Source: Lachancea mirantina (taxonomy: Eukaryota; Ascomycota; Saccharomycetes; Saccharomycetales; Saccharomycetaceae). From it: DNA of 64,000 nt. Below, in pieces: positions 9,530-17,936 of the stretch (position 1 is its first letter; every line of letters starts with the position of its first letter). The stretch is from NCBI GenBank assembly GCA_900074745.1, contig LT598462.1:620001-684000 (forward strand), written 5' to 3'. A program made the position numbers and the translations under genes. The notes under the pieces were generated by a model. That model was not told the origin of the DNA. It made no database searches and worked only from the letters and a program-made list of their open reading frames with translations.

Positions 9530-10006
9530 AATGTGATTTGGTGCCAATTGTAGCTGAGTTTCAAGTAGAAGTTCACGCAGGTGAAGAACCTTGAATAGAA
9601 TAAAAGGTCGGTGGCAAAACGTGCAGGGTGATGTACATGGGATCTAAGAGGATTACATAATATCTCGTACAGAGAGATATGATAAACAAGCGGGGAATCG
9701 TCAAAAACTCACGTTATACGTAAAATTGCCTCGAGGTTTAACATCTTCGTACCAAGCGACAAATCGCTCCCTCTGTACGGAGTTTTCTTCGAGGTTTGGC
9801 TAGAGGAGTATCGTACAGCTTGACTCGTTAGGACTGGCGCCACAGTTGTGTAGATATTGTCGTTCCACACGTCGCAATGCAATTACCTTGGAGCATTACC
9901 GGACTTTTCCTCCAAACGTGTCGTGTGGGTAAGTCGGTGAAGCCTGGTTTCCCTTGCAGACGTGCCATATCACCATTTGTATTTCACAGGAGTCGTGTGA
10001 AAGAAG
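9530..10006. other. PRE6 promoter and gene-poor flank
   Basis: Holds the PRE6 promoter with its PACE element (9610-9618). Beyond about 9700 no gene is supported; a 60-codon frame at 9877-10059 runs into the LTR-like relic and resembles nothing known. Confidence 0.5.
9610..9618 (+). promoter_or_regulatory. PACE element (Rpn4 site) upstream of PRE6
   Basis: Exact GGTGGCAAA, the binding site of the proteasome regulator Rpn4, 81 bp upstream of the PRE6 ATG (gene on the minus strand). Confidence 0.85.
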
Positions 10007-10435
10007 TATTGGAAGGAGCTGGCGAGAAGATGATATCGTTCAATTGCATCATCACGTGATCGATATGACAGAATAAAATTAGAAGAATGAACGGACGGTT
10101 TATGTTCAAGATGAAGTCATAGGAACCGAATGATTCTAGTGGCTGTCATGATGTCGTCACACCTCTTCATCACTGTAAGAGTGATCCAATATACGTCGTA
10201 ATGCTGACTCACCGTGAATATTAGAGAAAGTAACGGATTCCGAAATTGGAACAATGTTACAGAAATTGTATGAAAGGAGCAGGTATGACCAGGATCGTAG
10301 TAGTCGTGATCGCAAAATAATTACGAAGAGATATAAGTACTCAACCCCTTATCTGCCTTATTATGTAGATTAATTATGCCCGACTTAAATGAGCAGTTCA
10401 GAAATCTATCACCCACCGACAAACGATAAACCTCA
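10007..10435 (+). mobile_element. Solo LTR-like relic A (Ty1/copia type), old
   Basis: About 429 bp of sequence, clearly but imperfectly similar in the same orientation to 11128-11548 and, over its second half, to 17132-17527. Shared blocks include GGAACCGAATG, GAGATATAAGTACTCAACC (a TATA-like core) and CAGTTCAGAAA. The left edge resembles the TGTTGGAA start of Ty1-class LTRs and the right edge is taken at CCTCA. No matching target-site duplication is seen. It is a degraded fossil; the edges are approximate. Confidence 0.6.
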
Positions 10436-10665
10436 ATAAAAAAACATCGGAGAAGTCTGGTGTACTCGTTGATGTTTTGGCTGAGGTAATGTCAAACCCT
10501 AAATCATATCCGATAGTTGTTGTCTGCTTTACGCTAAAAGTTTCACCTTATCATTTAGCATATTTAAATACAAAAATTAAGAATTCCCTTAACATCACCA
10601 TCCAGACCTTTACGATCTGAAAACTTCTAAACAAAATCAAAATGGGTGTTTAAGGCGAGGAAATA
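10436..10665. other. Region between LTR-like relic A and the small ORF
   Basis: A-rich sequence with a TATA-like TATTTAAATAC near 10560-10570, about 100 bp before the reading frame at 10666. It could be that frame's promoter. An ATG at 10641 gives only three codons. Confidence 0.35.
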
Positions 10666-11040
10666 ATGTGGCTTATTATGCCAAGTTTGCTTTGTCCCAT
10701 TGTTTTGGGCTATAGATGGGACTACAGCTTGAGATTTTATCGCATGTTCGGACATTATCATGGGGATATGACATGTTACGCTATTACATGCCCCAAAAAG
10801 AAGGTCAAATATCTCCGTGTCCTGCGCGAAAAATATTTAGTAATGAATATGTTGCTGGCTCTTCATGCGTGTCTATATTACCTACCATCTTCATCTGATG
10901 AGCCTTATCATCAGATTTTCAACATAATTTTTACGCTCTCCGCTGAAGTCTCAATATCAATGCCCGCTTGGTATTTATGGAACTGCGAAAAGTGGGGTTC
11001 AGAGTTTGATTCTGGCGATGCAGGTTCAGAAAAAGTCTAG
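10666..11040 (+). CDS. Unrecognised small ORF between two LTR-like relics
   Basis: A 124-codon frame with an ATG start that I cannot match to any family. The product has hydrophobic stretches near residues 3-15 (IMPSLLCPIVLGY) and 56-70 (LVMNMLLALHACLYY) and a possible third near 85-103, and a cysteine pair early on (TCYAITCPKKK), so it may be a small membrane protein. A TATA-like element lies about 100 bp upstream, but a three-codon upstream ORF (ATGGGTGTTTAA at 10641-10652) sits just before it. It is flanked by direct-repeat LTR-like relics but does not look like gag or pol. It may be a lineage-specific gene, a 5'-truncated remnant of a longer gene, or chance. Confidence 0.35.
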   Translation: MWLIMPSLLCPIVLGYRWDYSLRFYRMFGHYHGDMTCYAITCPKKKVKYLRVLREKYLVMNMLLALHACLYYLPSSSDEPYHQIFNIIFTLSAEVSISMPAWYLWNCEKWGSEFDSGDAGSEKV

Positions 11041-11127
11041 GATGGGATTATCCTTGAATGAAGTCAGTCTGCTCATGTTACCCGAAATCCACATTTCCTC
11101 TTGAGCTTCCTGTTTCTATGTAAATTT

Positions 11128-11548
11128 TGTTGGAAGGGGATGGCGAGGTGGAATATCGTCCAGTTGCAGTAATGCGGGATCACGATGACAGATACTGAAA
11201 AGACAAGCCATGGTAAATTCAACAGGAAGCCAAGGAAACCGAATGGTTTCAGTGATGGTCATGCTGTCGTTTCACCACGTCATCACATCGAGAATGATCT
11301 AATGGACGACATGTGGAGAAAGTTTATCGTCAATTTAGCGAAAGTAATGGATTCTCAAGTTGGAAAAGTACTGCAAAAATTGTATAAAAGGCGGCAATAT
11401 GACCAGTTATACAGTGTTCATATCCTTATGATAACCACGGAGAGATATAAGTACTCAACCCCTGGTCTGCCCTATTATTTGGATCAACTATGAACGAATT
11501 AAAGGAACAGTTCAGAAACCTGTCAACTACCGACGCAGGTAATCCTCA
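11128..11548 (+). mobile_element. Solo LTR-like relic B (Ty1/copia type), old
   Basis: About 421 bp starting TGTTGGAAGG and taken to end at CCTCA, the same orientation as relics A and C. It shares with A the blocks ACCGAATG, GGAGCAGGTATGACCAG/GGCGGCAATATGACCAG and GAGATATAAGTACTCAACCCC. No target-site duplication is visible. A 102-codon frame inside it (11185-11493) is not shared with the other copies and is not considered a gene. Divergence between the copies suggests an old insertion. Confidence 0.62.
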
Positions 11549-12354
11549 AGATAACAAATTGTGAAGGAAGAAATGAAGTCATCCGTTCGGAAGGTGCGAC
11601 CACCAGTACTGGAATTTTCAACAGAGAAGTAGTTTATTGTTCGAATTGGAAGTGTAAAGAAACTGAGGTGAAGTTCAAAAATGCGATTAGAAACACCAGT
11701 TTGCTGGAATGTATACCGTATTCATAGCTCTTATACTTCTTTTGATGCGTTTATAGAATAAGGTATAGGCTCCTTCTATCACTTAGGCCACGTTTCTTGG
11801 TGAGACATCAATGCCCAGATTAGCCAATAACGTAGCGAGGGTCATATTTTTCAGATTCGAAAGTAAAAGCGACCATTGAGCAAGTGTCCTATGTGATCCT
11901 ATCGCCGCTTACACAATTTTGGCAATGCCCTGCGTTCGATCCAGGTGTTATCATGTGATGCCGAACTTGGAATAATTTCGCGACTTTCGCAAACGTCCCG
12001 GATATAAATTGAGAATGGTTAGCAGGATAATCACGCACAGATACAAATATTGGTCGACCGTGAGGAGCCTTCGGATTCCGAGACAACAATTCGGTACGTG
12101 TAAATTTGAATTGCGCCATGTGTCACTCAGGAAAAGTAACACGTCCATAGCGCGGCGCTACCGTGCTCGCACTACCACTTCTAACCCGAGCCTAACTAAA
12201 AGGCTGCGAAGCACATAATGGCCGTATGATTCAAACTTCGACTCGGGAACGAGTAGAGGTTTGAGTCATTTCCAACGAACTTTCTCTCCCAAGTCCATTT
12301 AAGATTTACTGTAGAGCCCATCTGGTCTAATTGGCTAGCGCGACACCCACAGCT
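11549..12354. other. Gene-free stretch upstream of MIM1
   Basis: About 0.8 kb without a supported gene. A B-box-like GTTCGATCC near 11935 has no matching A-box or acceptor stem. The MIM1 frame is open for 8 codons upstream of its ATG, without another ATG. Confidence 0.45.
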
Positions 12355-12783
12355 ATGACAGACGCAATGGAGAATGTCGCGGACGGTGTACTGGGCGCCG
12401 CTGTACCTGGACCAATGGCTCCCACGGGCGTCGCCAGCAGCGTTGCCGGCGGACCCGAACCGGTACATAACGGCGAAGATTTGACATTAGAGAACTATGC
12501 GAGCAATACCGGATCTCAAGCGTCACAGCAAGACCTGAAAGTCGCCACGTCGCCCGTGAGCGCTGTAACACGGGTGTTGCTCTTTGCTGGGTCCTGTTCC
12601 GTCAACCTGTTGCTGCCCTTCGTAAACGGGCTCATGCTTGGGTTCGGTGAGCTCGTCGCGCACGAGCTGTGCTGGAAGTTTCAATGGTTCAGCAGACGCA
12701 ACCGTGGGTACAAGATCTACCCCGAGTCGCGTCGCGCGCAAGGCCAGCGCGACGCACAGATCCAGAAAGCCTCGTTTCTGTAG
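12355..12783 (+). CDS. MIM1: Mitochondrial import protein Mim1
   Basis: Mitochondrial outer-membrane protein that with Mim2 inserts alpha-helical outer-membrane proteins and helps assemble TOM. The start is the ATG at 12355 (MTDAMENVADG), giving 142 aa; the frame opens 8 codons earlier at a TTG only. The diagnostic part is the membrane segment and its flanks at about residues 76-120: LLFAGSCSVNLLLPF, VNGLMLGFGE with the GxxxG helix-packing motif, and HELCWKFQWFSRRNRGYKIYPESRR, nearly identical to S. cerevisiae Mim1. The N-terminal cytosolic part is longer than in S. cerevisiae (113 aa in total there) and low in complexity. It converges on RPR2 with 22 bp between the stops. MIM1 and MDM38 are neighbours in S. 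cerevisiae (YOL026C/YOL027C) and lie close together here. Confidence 0.95.
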   Translation: MTDAMENVADGVLGAAVPGPMAPTGVASSVAGGPEPVHNGEDLTLENYASNTGSQASQQDLKVATSPVSAVTRVLLFAGSCSVNLLLPFVNGLMLGFGELVAHELCWKFQWFSRRNRGYKIYPESRRAQGQRDAQIQKASFL

Positions 12784-12805
12784 CCTGTATACGACAACGC
12801 AATTT

Positions 12806-13258
12806 TCATTTCCTCGCTGGTCCCGCGAGCAGTCGAATGTTCTCGTCACATTCACTGAACGGACGGTAAGAGCGGTCACGACCAATTGGAAACCGCTTTA
12901 CGGTACTGCACGTGCATTGTAAGACCAACAAGTCACACGAGGGCCGTTTATCTTTACTCACGTTCGTGACCCGCGGACGACACGTTGCGCCGGGCAAGAG
13001 CGGACGACGACATTTCTTGCAAAGCGTGCGCTTGATCGAGGGCGCAAGTGCGGTCTTGGTACGCTGCTGGATTGCGGTCAAATTCGCGCCATATGCGCGG
13101 GCGAGTGCGTCGTTAGGGTCGGTCCGATTCACGACGGCCTGGAACCGTGACAACTGGTACAGGTAATTGAGCCGGTGAAGATGGTCCTTGTTGGGCACGC
13201 TCTTGGGCGCGGGCACGACGATGACGCCGCGGGCATCGATTTTGGCACTCTTGGGCAT
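12806..13258 (-). CDS. RPR2: RNase P protein subunit Rpr2
   Basis: Protein subunit of nuclear RNase P, the ribonucleoprotein that removes tRNA 5' leaders (archaeal Rpp21 family). In 150 aa it shows the conserved segment HLHRLNYLYQLS (about 27-38), the stretch SIKRTLCKKCRRPLLPG, and a zinc ribbon with C80, C83, C115 and C117 (CKKC and CTC followed by TVKRFPIG), as in S. cerevisiae Rpr2 (144 aa). It lies 120 bp downstream of the VLD1-like gene on the same strand, the order of YIR014W-YIR015W in S. cerevisiae, and converges on MIM1. Confidence 0.95.
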   Translation of the reverse strand: MPKSAKIDARGVIVVPAPKSVPNKDHLHRLNYLYQLSRFQAVVNRTDPNDALARAYGANLTAIQQRTKTALAPSIKRTLCKKCRRPLLPGATCRPRVTNVSKDKRPSCDLLVLQCTCSTVKRFPIGRDRSYRPFSECDENIRLLAGPARK

Positions 13259-13378
13259 CTTGGATGAGATGCGTAGTCGTTAACGACTGGTGAAGACGAC
13301 ATAGTGGATGCGATGAGCTTTCTATTACAAAAGGTGGGCTCATTTCATACGAGTATCTTTCGCAGTGTACAAGGGATA

Positions 13379-14017
13379 TCACGTGACGTCGATGTGACGA
13401 CCCTCACGACCCTCGTCGGTGCTCCCATAGACGCGTAAGGCTTCGCCAGCCGCAGTGAGCTCCTCGCCGCGGTCTCTGCTTGCAAACGTGTCCAGCCGCA
13501 ATATGCCCAAGATTCCGTACTCGTGCAATTTGAGCTGTGGCACACACATTTCCGCACCCGCGATGCCCGCGATGCCCGCGGCCAACAACTGCAACTGGCA
13601 CAGCACCACCACTAGATCCAACACCACCAAAAGCGGCGCAACGTGCCCACCAGTGTCGTATTCACCTATGAAATCGGTGATCACGTGACTCCTCTGCTTC
13701 TCAATTTGGTGCGGCTGGTCCACGTGACCTTGCCCCGTCACGATTCGAGTCCACTGCCAAGTCGCGTATGCGACGTGTGCGAGCCATACGATCTGGAACG
13801 CGCGTAGACATCGATCTAGTAGTTTCAAGGTCGCCGCACGCTCGTGTGCTGTGTCCGTCGTAAGCCGTGTGTACACCGTGAGCGTGACGTGCGCTGCGCG
13901 CGCGACAAGCACCACGAGCAACGCGAGCAGAGCGTTGGCGAGCGATGCATCTTTCAAATATCGCAGATACACTGCCGTGTGGTGCAGGGTTTCGATTTGT
14001 GACACCACGACAGCCAT
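13379..14017 (-). CDS. VLD1: Membrane protein, probable YIR014W/VLD1 orthologue
   Basis: A 212-aa protein from the first in-frame ATG at 14017 (MAVVVSQIETLHHTAVYL); the frame is open for 37 more codons upstream but without an ATG. Several hydrophobic segments are visible, near residues 28-48 (LLALLVVLVARAAHVTLTV), around 80-92, and 128-155 (PLLVVLDLVVVLCQLQLLAA), so a multi-span membrane protein is likely. The name comes mainly from synteny: in S. cerevisiae YIR014W (Vld1, a subunit that directs the Dsc/Tul1 ubiquitin ligase to the vacuole) precedes RPR2 on the same strand, and it has similar size (242 aa). I cannot confirm sequence identity from memory, so the functional call is an inference. 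Confidence 0.62.
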   Translation of the reverse strand: MAVVVSQIETLHHTAVYLRYLKDASLANALLALLVVLVARAAHVTLTVYTRLTTDTAHERAATLKLLDRCLRAFQIVWLAHVAYATWQWTRIVTGQGHVDQPHQIEKQRSHVITDFIGEYDTGGHVAPLLVVLDLVVVLCQLQLLAAGIAGIAGAEMCVPQLKLHEYGILGILRLDTFASRDRGEELTAAGEALRVYGSTDEGREGRHIDVT

Positions 14018-15085
14018 TTGTGGTGTTGTGTTTGCCTGTTTGTTCGTGGTTTCGGGGTTGGTTTTTCTTGTAATATGATTTTCTCTAAGATGAGATATAG
14101 AGCCAGAGCGGGGAAGAATCGAATACAAGAAAGAACTAAAAAGTGGCGGTAGGTTGGACTAATAGATAGAACGGCAACAGAAGTGTCGAACTGAGGTGGC
14201 CCTCCATAGCAGCGAGTGGCCAGCCGACGCGAATCACGTGACAATCACTTGTTGTACAGACCCGTACAAGGCTATATGAAATTGACTTACGACGTAGTTG
14301 GAAACCGTGGTCCGTACGAGCGGTAAGCAATGGTCTGTTGAGTCCCATGCGTCATCAAATAGTGGCCACCCCAAGCCGTGACAGGGACTAGGGCCGGCTT
14401 GAACTCTGAGTCGCTTAGTGAGTCACTAGCAAAATAGTCACGTCGTACGTAAATGGGTACTTGCTGAGTAGCGTCAGTATCAAGCAATAGTGACAGACTA
14501 GATGGCCATACGTGGTGTCGATTTACCATTGATAGTTAAACACCGAGGACATCCCCGAGACCTGAAATGCAGCGGAATTCGTCGTAAGTATTGGGAACCT
14601 TAAACTCTTGGGTGTGGTAATATTCACGAAAAAGCGCGCATGGGGGGGCTAAGTATTATTGTTTCTGAGTAGCACTGTGTAACGGCAGTGAGCGCTAAGT
14701 AGGCAAGTTTCCATATAGAACCACTTCCCGGTATTCAAGTGAGTCAATCTATAGTCTTCATCAAGTAAGCAAATCCATATGCTTTATCAAGTGAAGTTAC
14801 AGGGCTCATAACTGAGTTGGCCTTGTAGACATTTCTGTCACCTTTAGCGAGAAAAAAGAGCCAAGTAACGCCAGACGGAAAAGAGTACATTATGAGTATT
14901 GACGTCAAAAGGGATATACGCACGTGACGCATTTTCGAGAGAATCGTACACAGCGACCTCATTTCCAAAATCTCGGTTCCGATATAAGGACAAGTTGGAA
15001 CCATCTCTAGATCGCACAACTCTTGATACTTGCCGCTAATAACCTTAGTTCAGACGCCCCCCCCCCCCCCCCCCCCCGACCAATC
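14018..15085. other. Divergent intergenic region, VLD1-like gene and MDM38
   Basis: About 1.07 kb with no supported gene. It has TCACGTGA-type E-boxes near 14233 and a CACGTGAC near 14921. A TATA-like GATATAAGG near 14981 precedes MDM38, and a 21-nt poly-C run ends 8 nt before the MDM38 ATG. Confidence 0.5.
15057..15077 (+). repeat. Poly-C tract (21 nt) before the MDM38 start
   Basis: An uninterrupted run of 21 C, ending 8 nt upstream of the MDM38 ATG at 15086, probably in the 5' UTR. It would be poly-C in the mRNA and poly-G on the other DNA strand. Its exact length in the assembly may be unreliable. Confidence 0.85.
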
Positions 15086-16771
15086 ATGGTGGCTCTGACA
15101 GTGGCGCGTATGAGATATGCCAGCACGTTTGCTGCCCGAAATTTGCATTTTCAGAGCAGATTTTCAGCGGGTTTGATGAGTCAATTCTCACGCCAGCCAC
15201 GTTCACTTCAACAGCTGCGTCTCAGCTCGTCAACGCCACCACAGCATGTCGAGGCAGACCACGAGAGATCAGCTGCGCAGGCTTCGCCTGCGCAGCCGGT
15301 AACTCCAGCTAAGCCAAAACCCAAGGAACCGCTCTTGGATAGAATCAAACACGAGATCCGGCACTACGTCAACGGGACCAAGTTACTTGGCTACGAGATC
15401 AAGGTCTCAACGAAACTGCTCGTCAAACTCGTCGAGGGCTACGAACTGTCGCGACGTGAAAAAAAACAACTCAAACGTACTATGGGCGACGTTTTCCGAC
15501 TAGTCCCGTTCAGCGCGTTCTTGATCATTCCGTTCGCAGAGCTCTTACTCCCCGTCGCACTCAAAATTTTCCCCAATTTGCTTCCTTCCACGTACGAGTC
15601 CGGTAAGGATAAACAATTGAAAAAACAACGACTCAACGACGTCAGGCAAAACACCTCGAATTTCTTGCAAGAAACGCTCGAGGAATCCTCACTCATCAAC
15701 TACAGTTCTCTTGAGACCGTCGAAAACAAAAGAAAATTTCTCAACTTCTTCCGCAAACTCAACTCGCCCAAAGATGGTAACGCTAATGCTTTCACGCACG
15801 ACGAAATTTTGTCTGTTGCGCGCATGTTCAAAAATGACACCGTATTGGACAATTTGTCGCGTCCTCAGCTTGTCGCAATGGCCAAGTACATGTCATTGCG
15901 GCCTTTTGGTAATGACAACATCTTACGGTACCAAATTCGGCACACTCTCAAGACCATTATGGACGACGACAAGGCCATTGACTACGAAGGGGCGGAATCA
16001 CTCTCTAACGAAGAATTGTACCAGACTTGTGTGTCGCGCGGAATCAAGACTTACGGTGTCCAGCGTGAGGATTTAGTCGAAAACATGAAAATATGGCTGG
16101 AACTTCGTCTGAGACAAAAAGTGCCCAGCGTGCTCATGATTTTGAGCAGCGCGTACACGTTTGGCGGACTCTCAAGGGAGAATCTGCAAGCGCATTCCAA
16201 ACCCGCAGGGGAGGTCGAAGATAACAAGTACAACAGGCTAATGGATCTCTATTACGATGGTATTCTGCAAGTGCTAAGCTCTATTCCAGACCCAGTCTAC
16301 AACGTGGCGAAACTCGACGTTTCCGAGGCGAAATCTGCTGCTGAGACTGAAGAGCACGAGGCACGCGCCGCTACGGAAGAAACTGTAAAGGCTAAGGAAC
16401 CCGAGGCACCACAAGAGACGCCCGAGGCCGCTGTAGTGGTCAACCATGGCATAAAACCCGCTACTCCAGCAGCGGAGCCCCAGCCTGCTACCGAGTCAGA
16501 CAAGAATAAAGCCGAGTCCGAGGCCGAGCTTGAATCAGTCGAAGAAGAAGAACAGCGTCGTTCTGACGACAATGAGTTCAAATTGAATGTGCTCAAAGAA
16601 CAAGAGAAGCTGATCAAGCAAGAAGAAGAGCAGGCCAAGTCTCGGTCCACTTCAAGACAAGTTGTTGCTGATGACATCGAGTTAGACGAAGAAGGGTCAA
16701 AACCACCCGTTCCGTTGAAAAATGCGCCAGAAACTGCAGTGACAAAATCGGAGTCGCATTCCAAGGAATGA
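15086..16771 (+). CDS. MDM38: Mitochondrial LETM1 protein Mdm38
   Basis: Inner-membrane LETM1-family protein involved in K+/H+ exchange and in binding mitochondrial ribosomes for membrane insertion of proteins. The start is the ATG at 15086 ([19 protein letters not shown]), giving 561 aa (S. cerevisiae 573); the frame extends through the poly-C tract only to a TTG. The N-terminus is basic, a mitochondrial targeting sequence. The LETM1 core includes [22 protein letters not shown], a hydrophobic segment with the proline-rich [20 protein letters not shown], and [14 protein letters not shown] in the ribosome-binding domain. From about residue 410 the tail is acidic and rich in E, A and K with coiled-coil character. 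Neighbouring MIM1 supports the orthology with YOL027C rather than the paralogue YLH47. Confidence 0.93.
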   Translation: MVALTVARMRYASTFAARNLHFQSRFSAGLMSQFSRQPRSLQQLRLSSSTPPQHVEADHERSAAQASPAQPVTPAKPKPKEPLLDRIKHEIRHYVNGTKLLGYEIKVSTKLLVKLVEGYELSRREKKQLKRTMGDVFRLVPFSAFLIIPFAELLLPVALKIFPNLLPSTYESGKDKQLKKQRLNDVRQNTSNFLQETLEESSLINYSSLETVENKRKFLNFFRKLNSPKDGNANAFTHDEILSVARMFKNDTVLDNLSRPQLVAMAKYMSLRPFGNDNILRYQIRHTLKTIMDDDKAIDYEGAESLSNEELYQTCVSRGIKTYGVQREDLVENMKIWLELRLRQKVPSVLMILSSAYTFGGLSRENLQAHSKPAGEVEDNKYNRLMDLYYDGILQVLSSIPDPVYNVAKLDVSEAKSAAETEEHEARAATEETVKAKEPEAPQETPEAAVVVNHGIKPATPAAEPQPATESDKNKAESEAELESVEEEEQRRSDDNEFKLNVLKEQEKLIKQEEEQAKSRSTSRQVVADDIELDEEGSKPPVPLKNAPETAVTKSESHSKE

Positions 16772-17131
16772 GCTGCTTTGCGTAGCATTGCGTTTATATA
16801 CGAAGATATTCAACGTCATAAAAGTTTTTATCTGTTAGCAGTTCCAGTAAGACAGACAAACCAAAGTGCCCAAATAGCAGTTAATTCGAAGTGCGCCAGT
16901 CGACTTTATTACAAAAATTCGAATCATATAATACTATCCAAACCTCAAGATGAAACAGCAAATATCACAATCGCAGCTCAAACAGGGACAACTCTCGACA
17001 AGACCTAAACCCATTAACGCACTTGAATGCTGGGCAATAGTTCCGCACGAAAGTGTGCCTCAGTCTCTCGTCGGTAAATTTCGAGTCATTGATGGCACAT
17101 GATGATTGTGATTCCGACAGCTTTTAGATGT
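16772..17131. other. Gene-free stretch downstream of MDM38
   Basis: No gene is supported. There is a short hairpin, GCAC-GAAA-GTGT, near 17044-17057. An ATGATGA near 17100 resembles a C box, but no matching D box was found, so a snoRNA is not called. Confidence 0.4.
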
Positions 17132-17527
17132 GTTGGAATTATACAATACGTGATGTAGTCAAGGGTTTTCACAGATGAACTACAATCACGTGCTGAAGGC
17201 GTCAGAATGTCAGAAGAAAGGCTCATACGAGTTGCTTGATGAAACTCAATGGGAGGCTATGACAGACGATCGTAATGATGATCAAGGGTTTGGTGTATCA
17301 CCGAAATTGGAGAAGCCCTGGTACTATGATTGTGTGGGATTAGTATTCACCATGTCTCTCTTCAGAGGTAATGGACGATATTTGATGTGATATTACAAGA
17401 ATTGTATACCAAACGACTTGACCAGCATCATGGGCCATATTATCAAGACAATCACAGAGATATATGTACTCAACAAGTGATATACCTACAAGTAAGGAAG
17501 CCATTTCCTCCTGACGGATAAAGGTCA
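17132..17527 (+). mobile_element. Solo LTR-like relic C (Ty1/copia type), old
   Basis: Starts TGTTGGAATTATAC, like the TGTTGGAATA start of Ty1-type delta LTRs. In its second half it matches relics A and B (AAGAATTGTAT, GACCAGCATCATG, GAGATATATGTACTCAAC). It is taken to end near GGTCA at 17527, about 396 bp. It lies about 240 bp upstream of a tRNA-Glu gene in the same orientation, the usual target zone of Ty1-class elements. No target-site duplication is seen; strongly decayed. Confidence 0.6.
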
Positions 17528-17765
17528 ATATTTTAAATACATGATATTGAACGACGGATGACTCCTAACTACGTATGGGAAAGTACCGCGTACATTGACA
17601 TTCTTAACATATAGCGAAAACAAGTGAGCATGGGCCTTATGTTGTCACAATCGGATTCATCCATGTATCTCAACATGCCCATAAAGTGTCGTTGCTCTTT
17701 AGAAGAGATCACTAGATCTGTGTGGGCCTCCTAGACATTCCCATTCAAAAAGATAGTAACGATTA

Positions 17766-17837
17766 TCCGATATAGTGTAACGGCTATCACATCACGCTTT
17801 CACCGTGGAGACCGGGGTTCGACTCCCCGTATCGGAG
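17766..17837 (+). tRNA. tRNA-Glu (UUC)
   Basis: A 72-nt cloverleaf with acceptor stem TCCGATA/TATCGGA and discriminator G. The D arm reads GTGTAACGGCTATCAC, the anticodon loop is CTTTCAC with anticodon TTC, and the T arm is CCGGGGTTCGACTCCCCG. There is no intron. It is followed at once by a T run (Pol III terminator). Nearly identical to S. cerevisiae tRNA-Glu(UUC). Confidence 0.97.
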
Positions 17838-17848
17838 TTTTTTATCTC
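17838..17848 (+). terminator. Pol III terminator of tRNA-Glu
   Basis: A T run (TTTTTT, 17838-17843) directly after the tRNA 3' end, the normal RNA polymerase III stop. Confidence 0.8.
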
Positions 17849-17936
17849 TTCATTGATAATCGCTTTGAACGACATATCGAGGAAATTAAAGAACCCTTTA
17901 GATTCGCCAAGGTATCGAAACTTGAAACTACCCGTT

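Noticed and set aside
11185-11493. 102-codon frame inside LTR-like relic B
   Set aside because: Not preserved in the other two copies; a chance frame in a fossil repeat.
11890-11960. B-box-like GTTCGATCC
   Set aside because: The T arm pairs only partly and no D or acceptor arm is found.
17040-17125. Hairpin and ATGATGA as a box C/D snoRNA
   Set aside because: No D box or terminal stem; partly inside the approach to an LTR-like relic.
17805-17936. Upstream extension of EGH1 through the tRNA-Glu gene
   Set aside because: Opens at GTG, overlaps the tRNA and its terminator, and is not conserved; the ATG at 17937 matches the family start.
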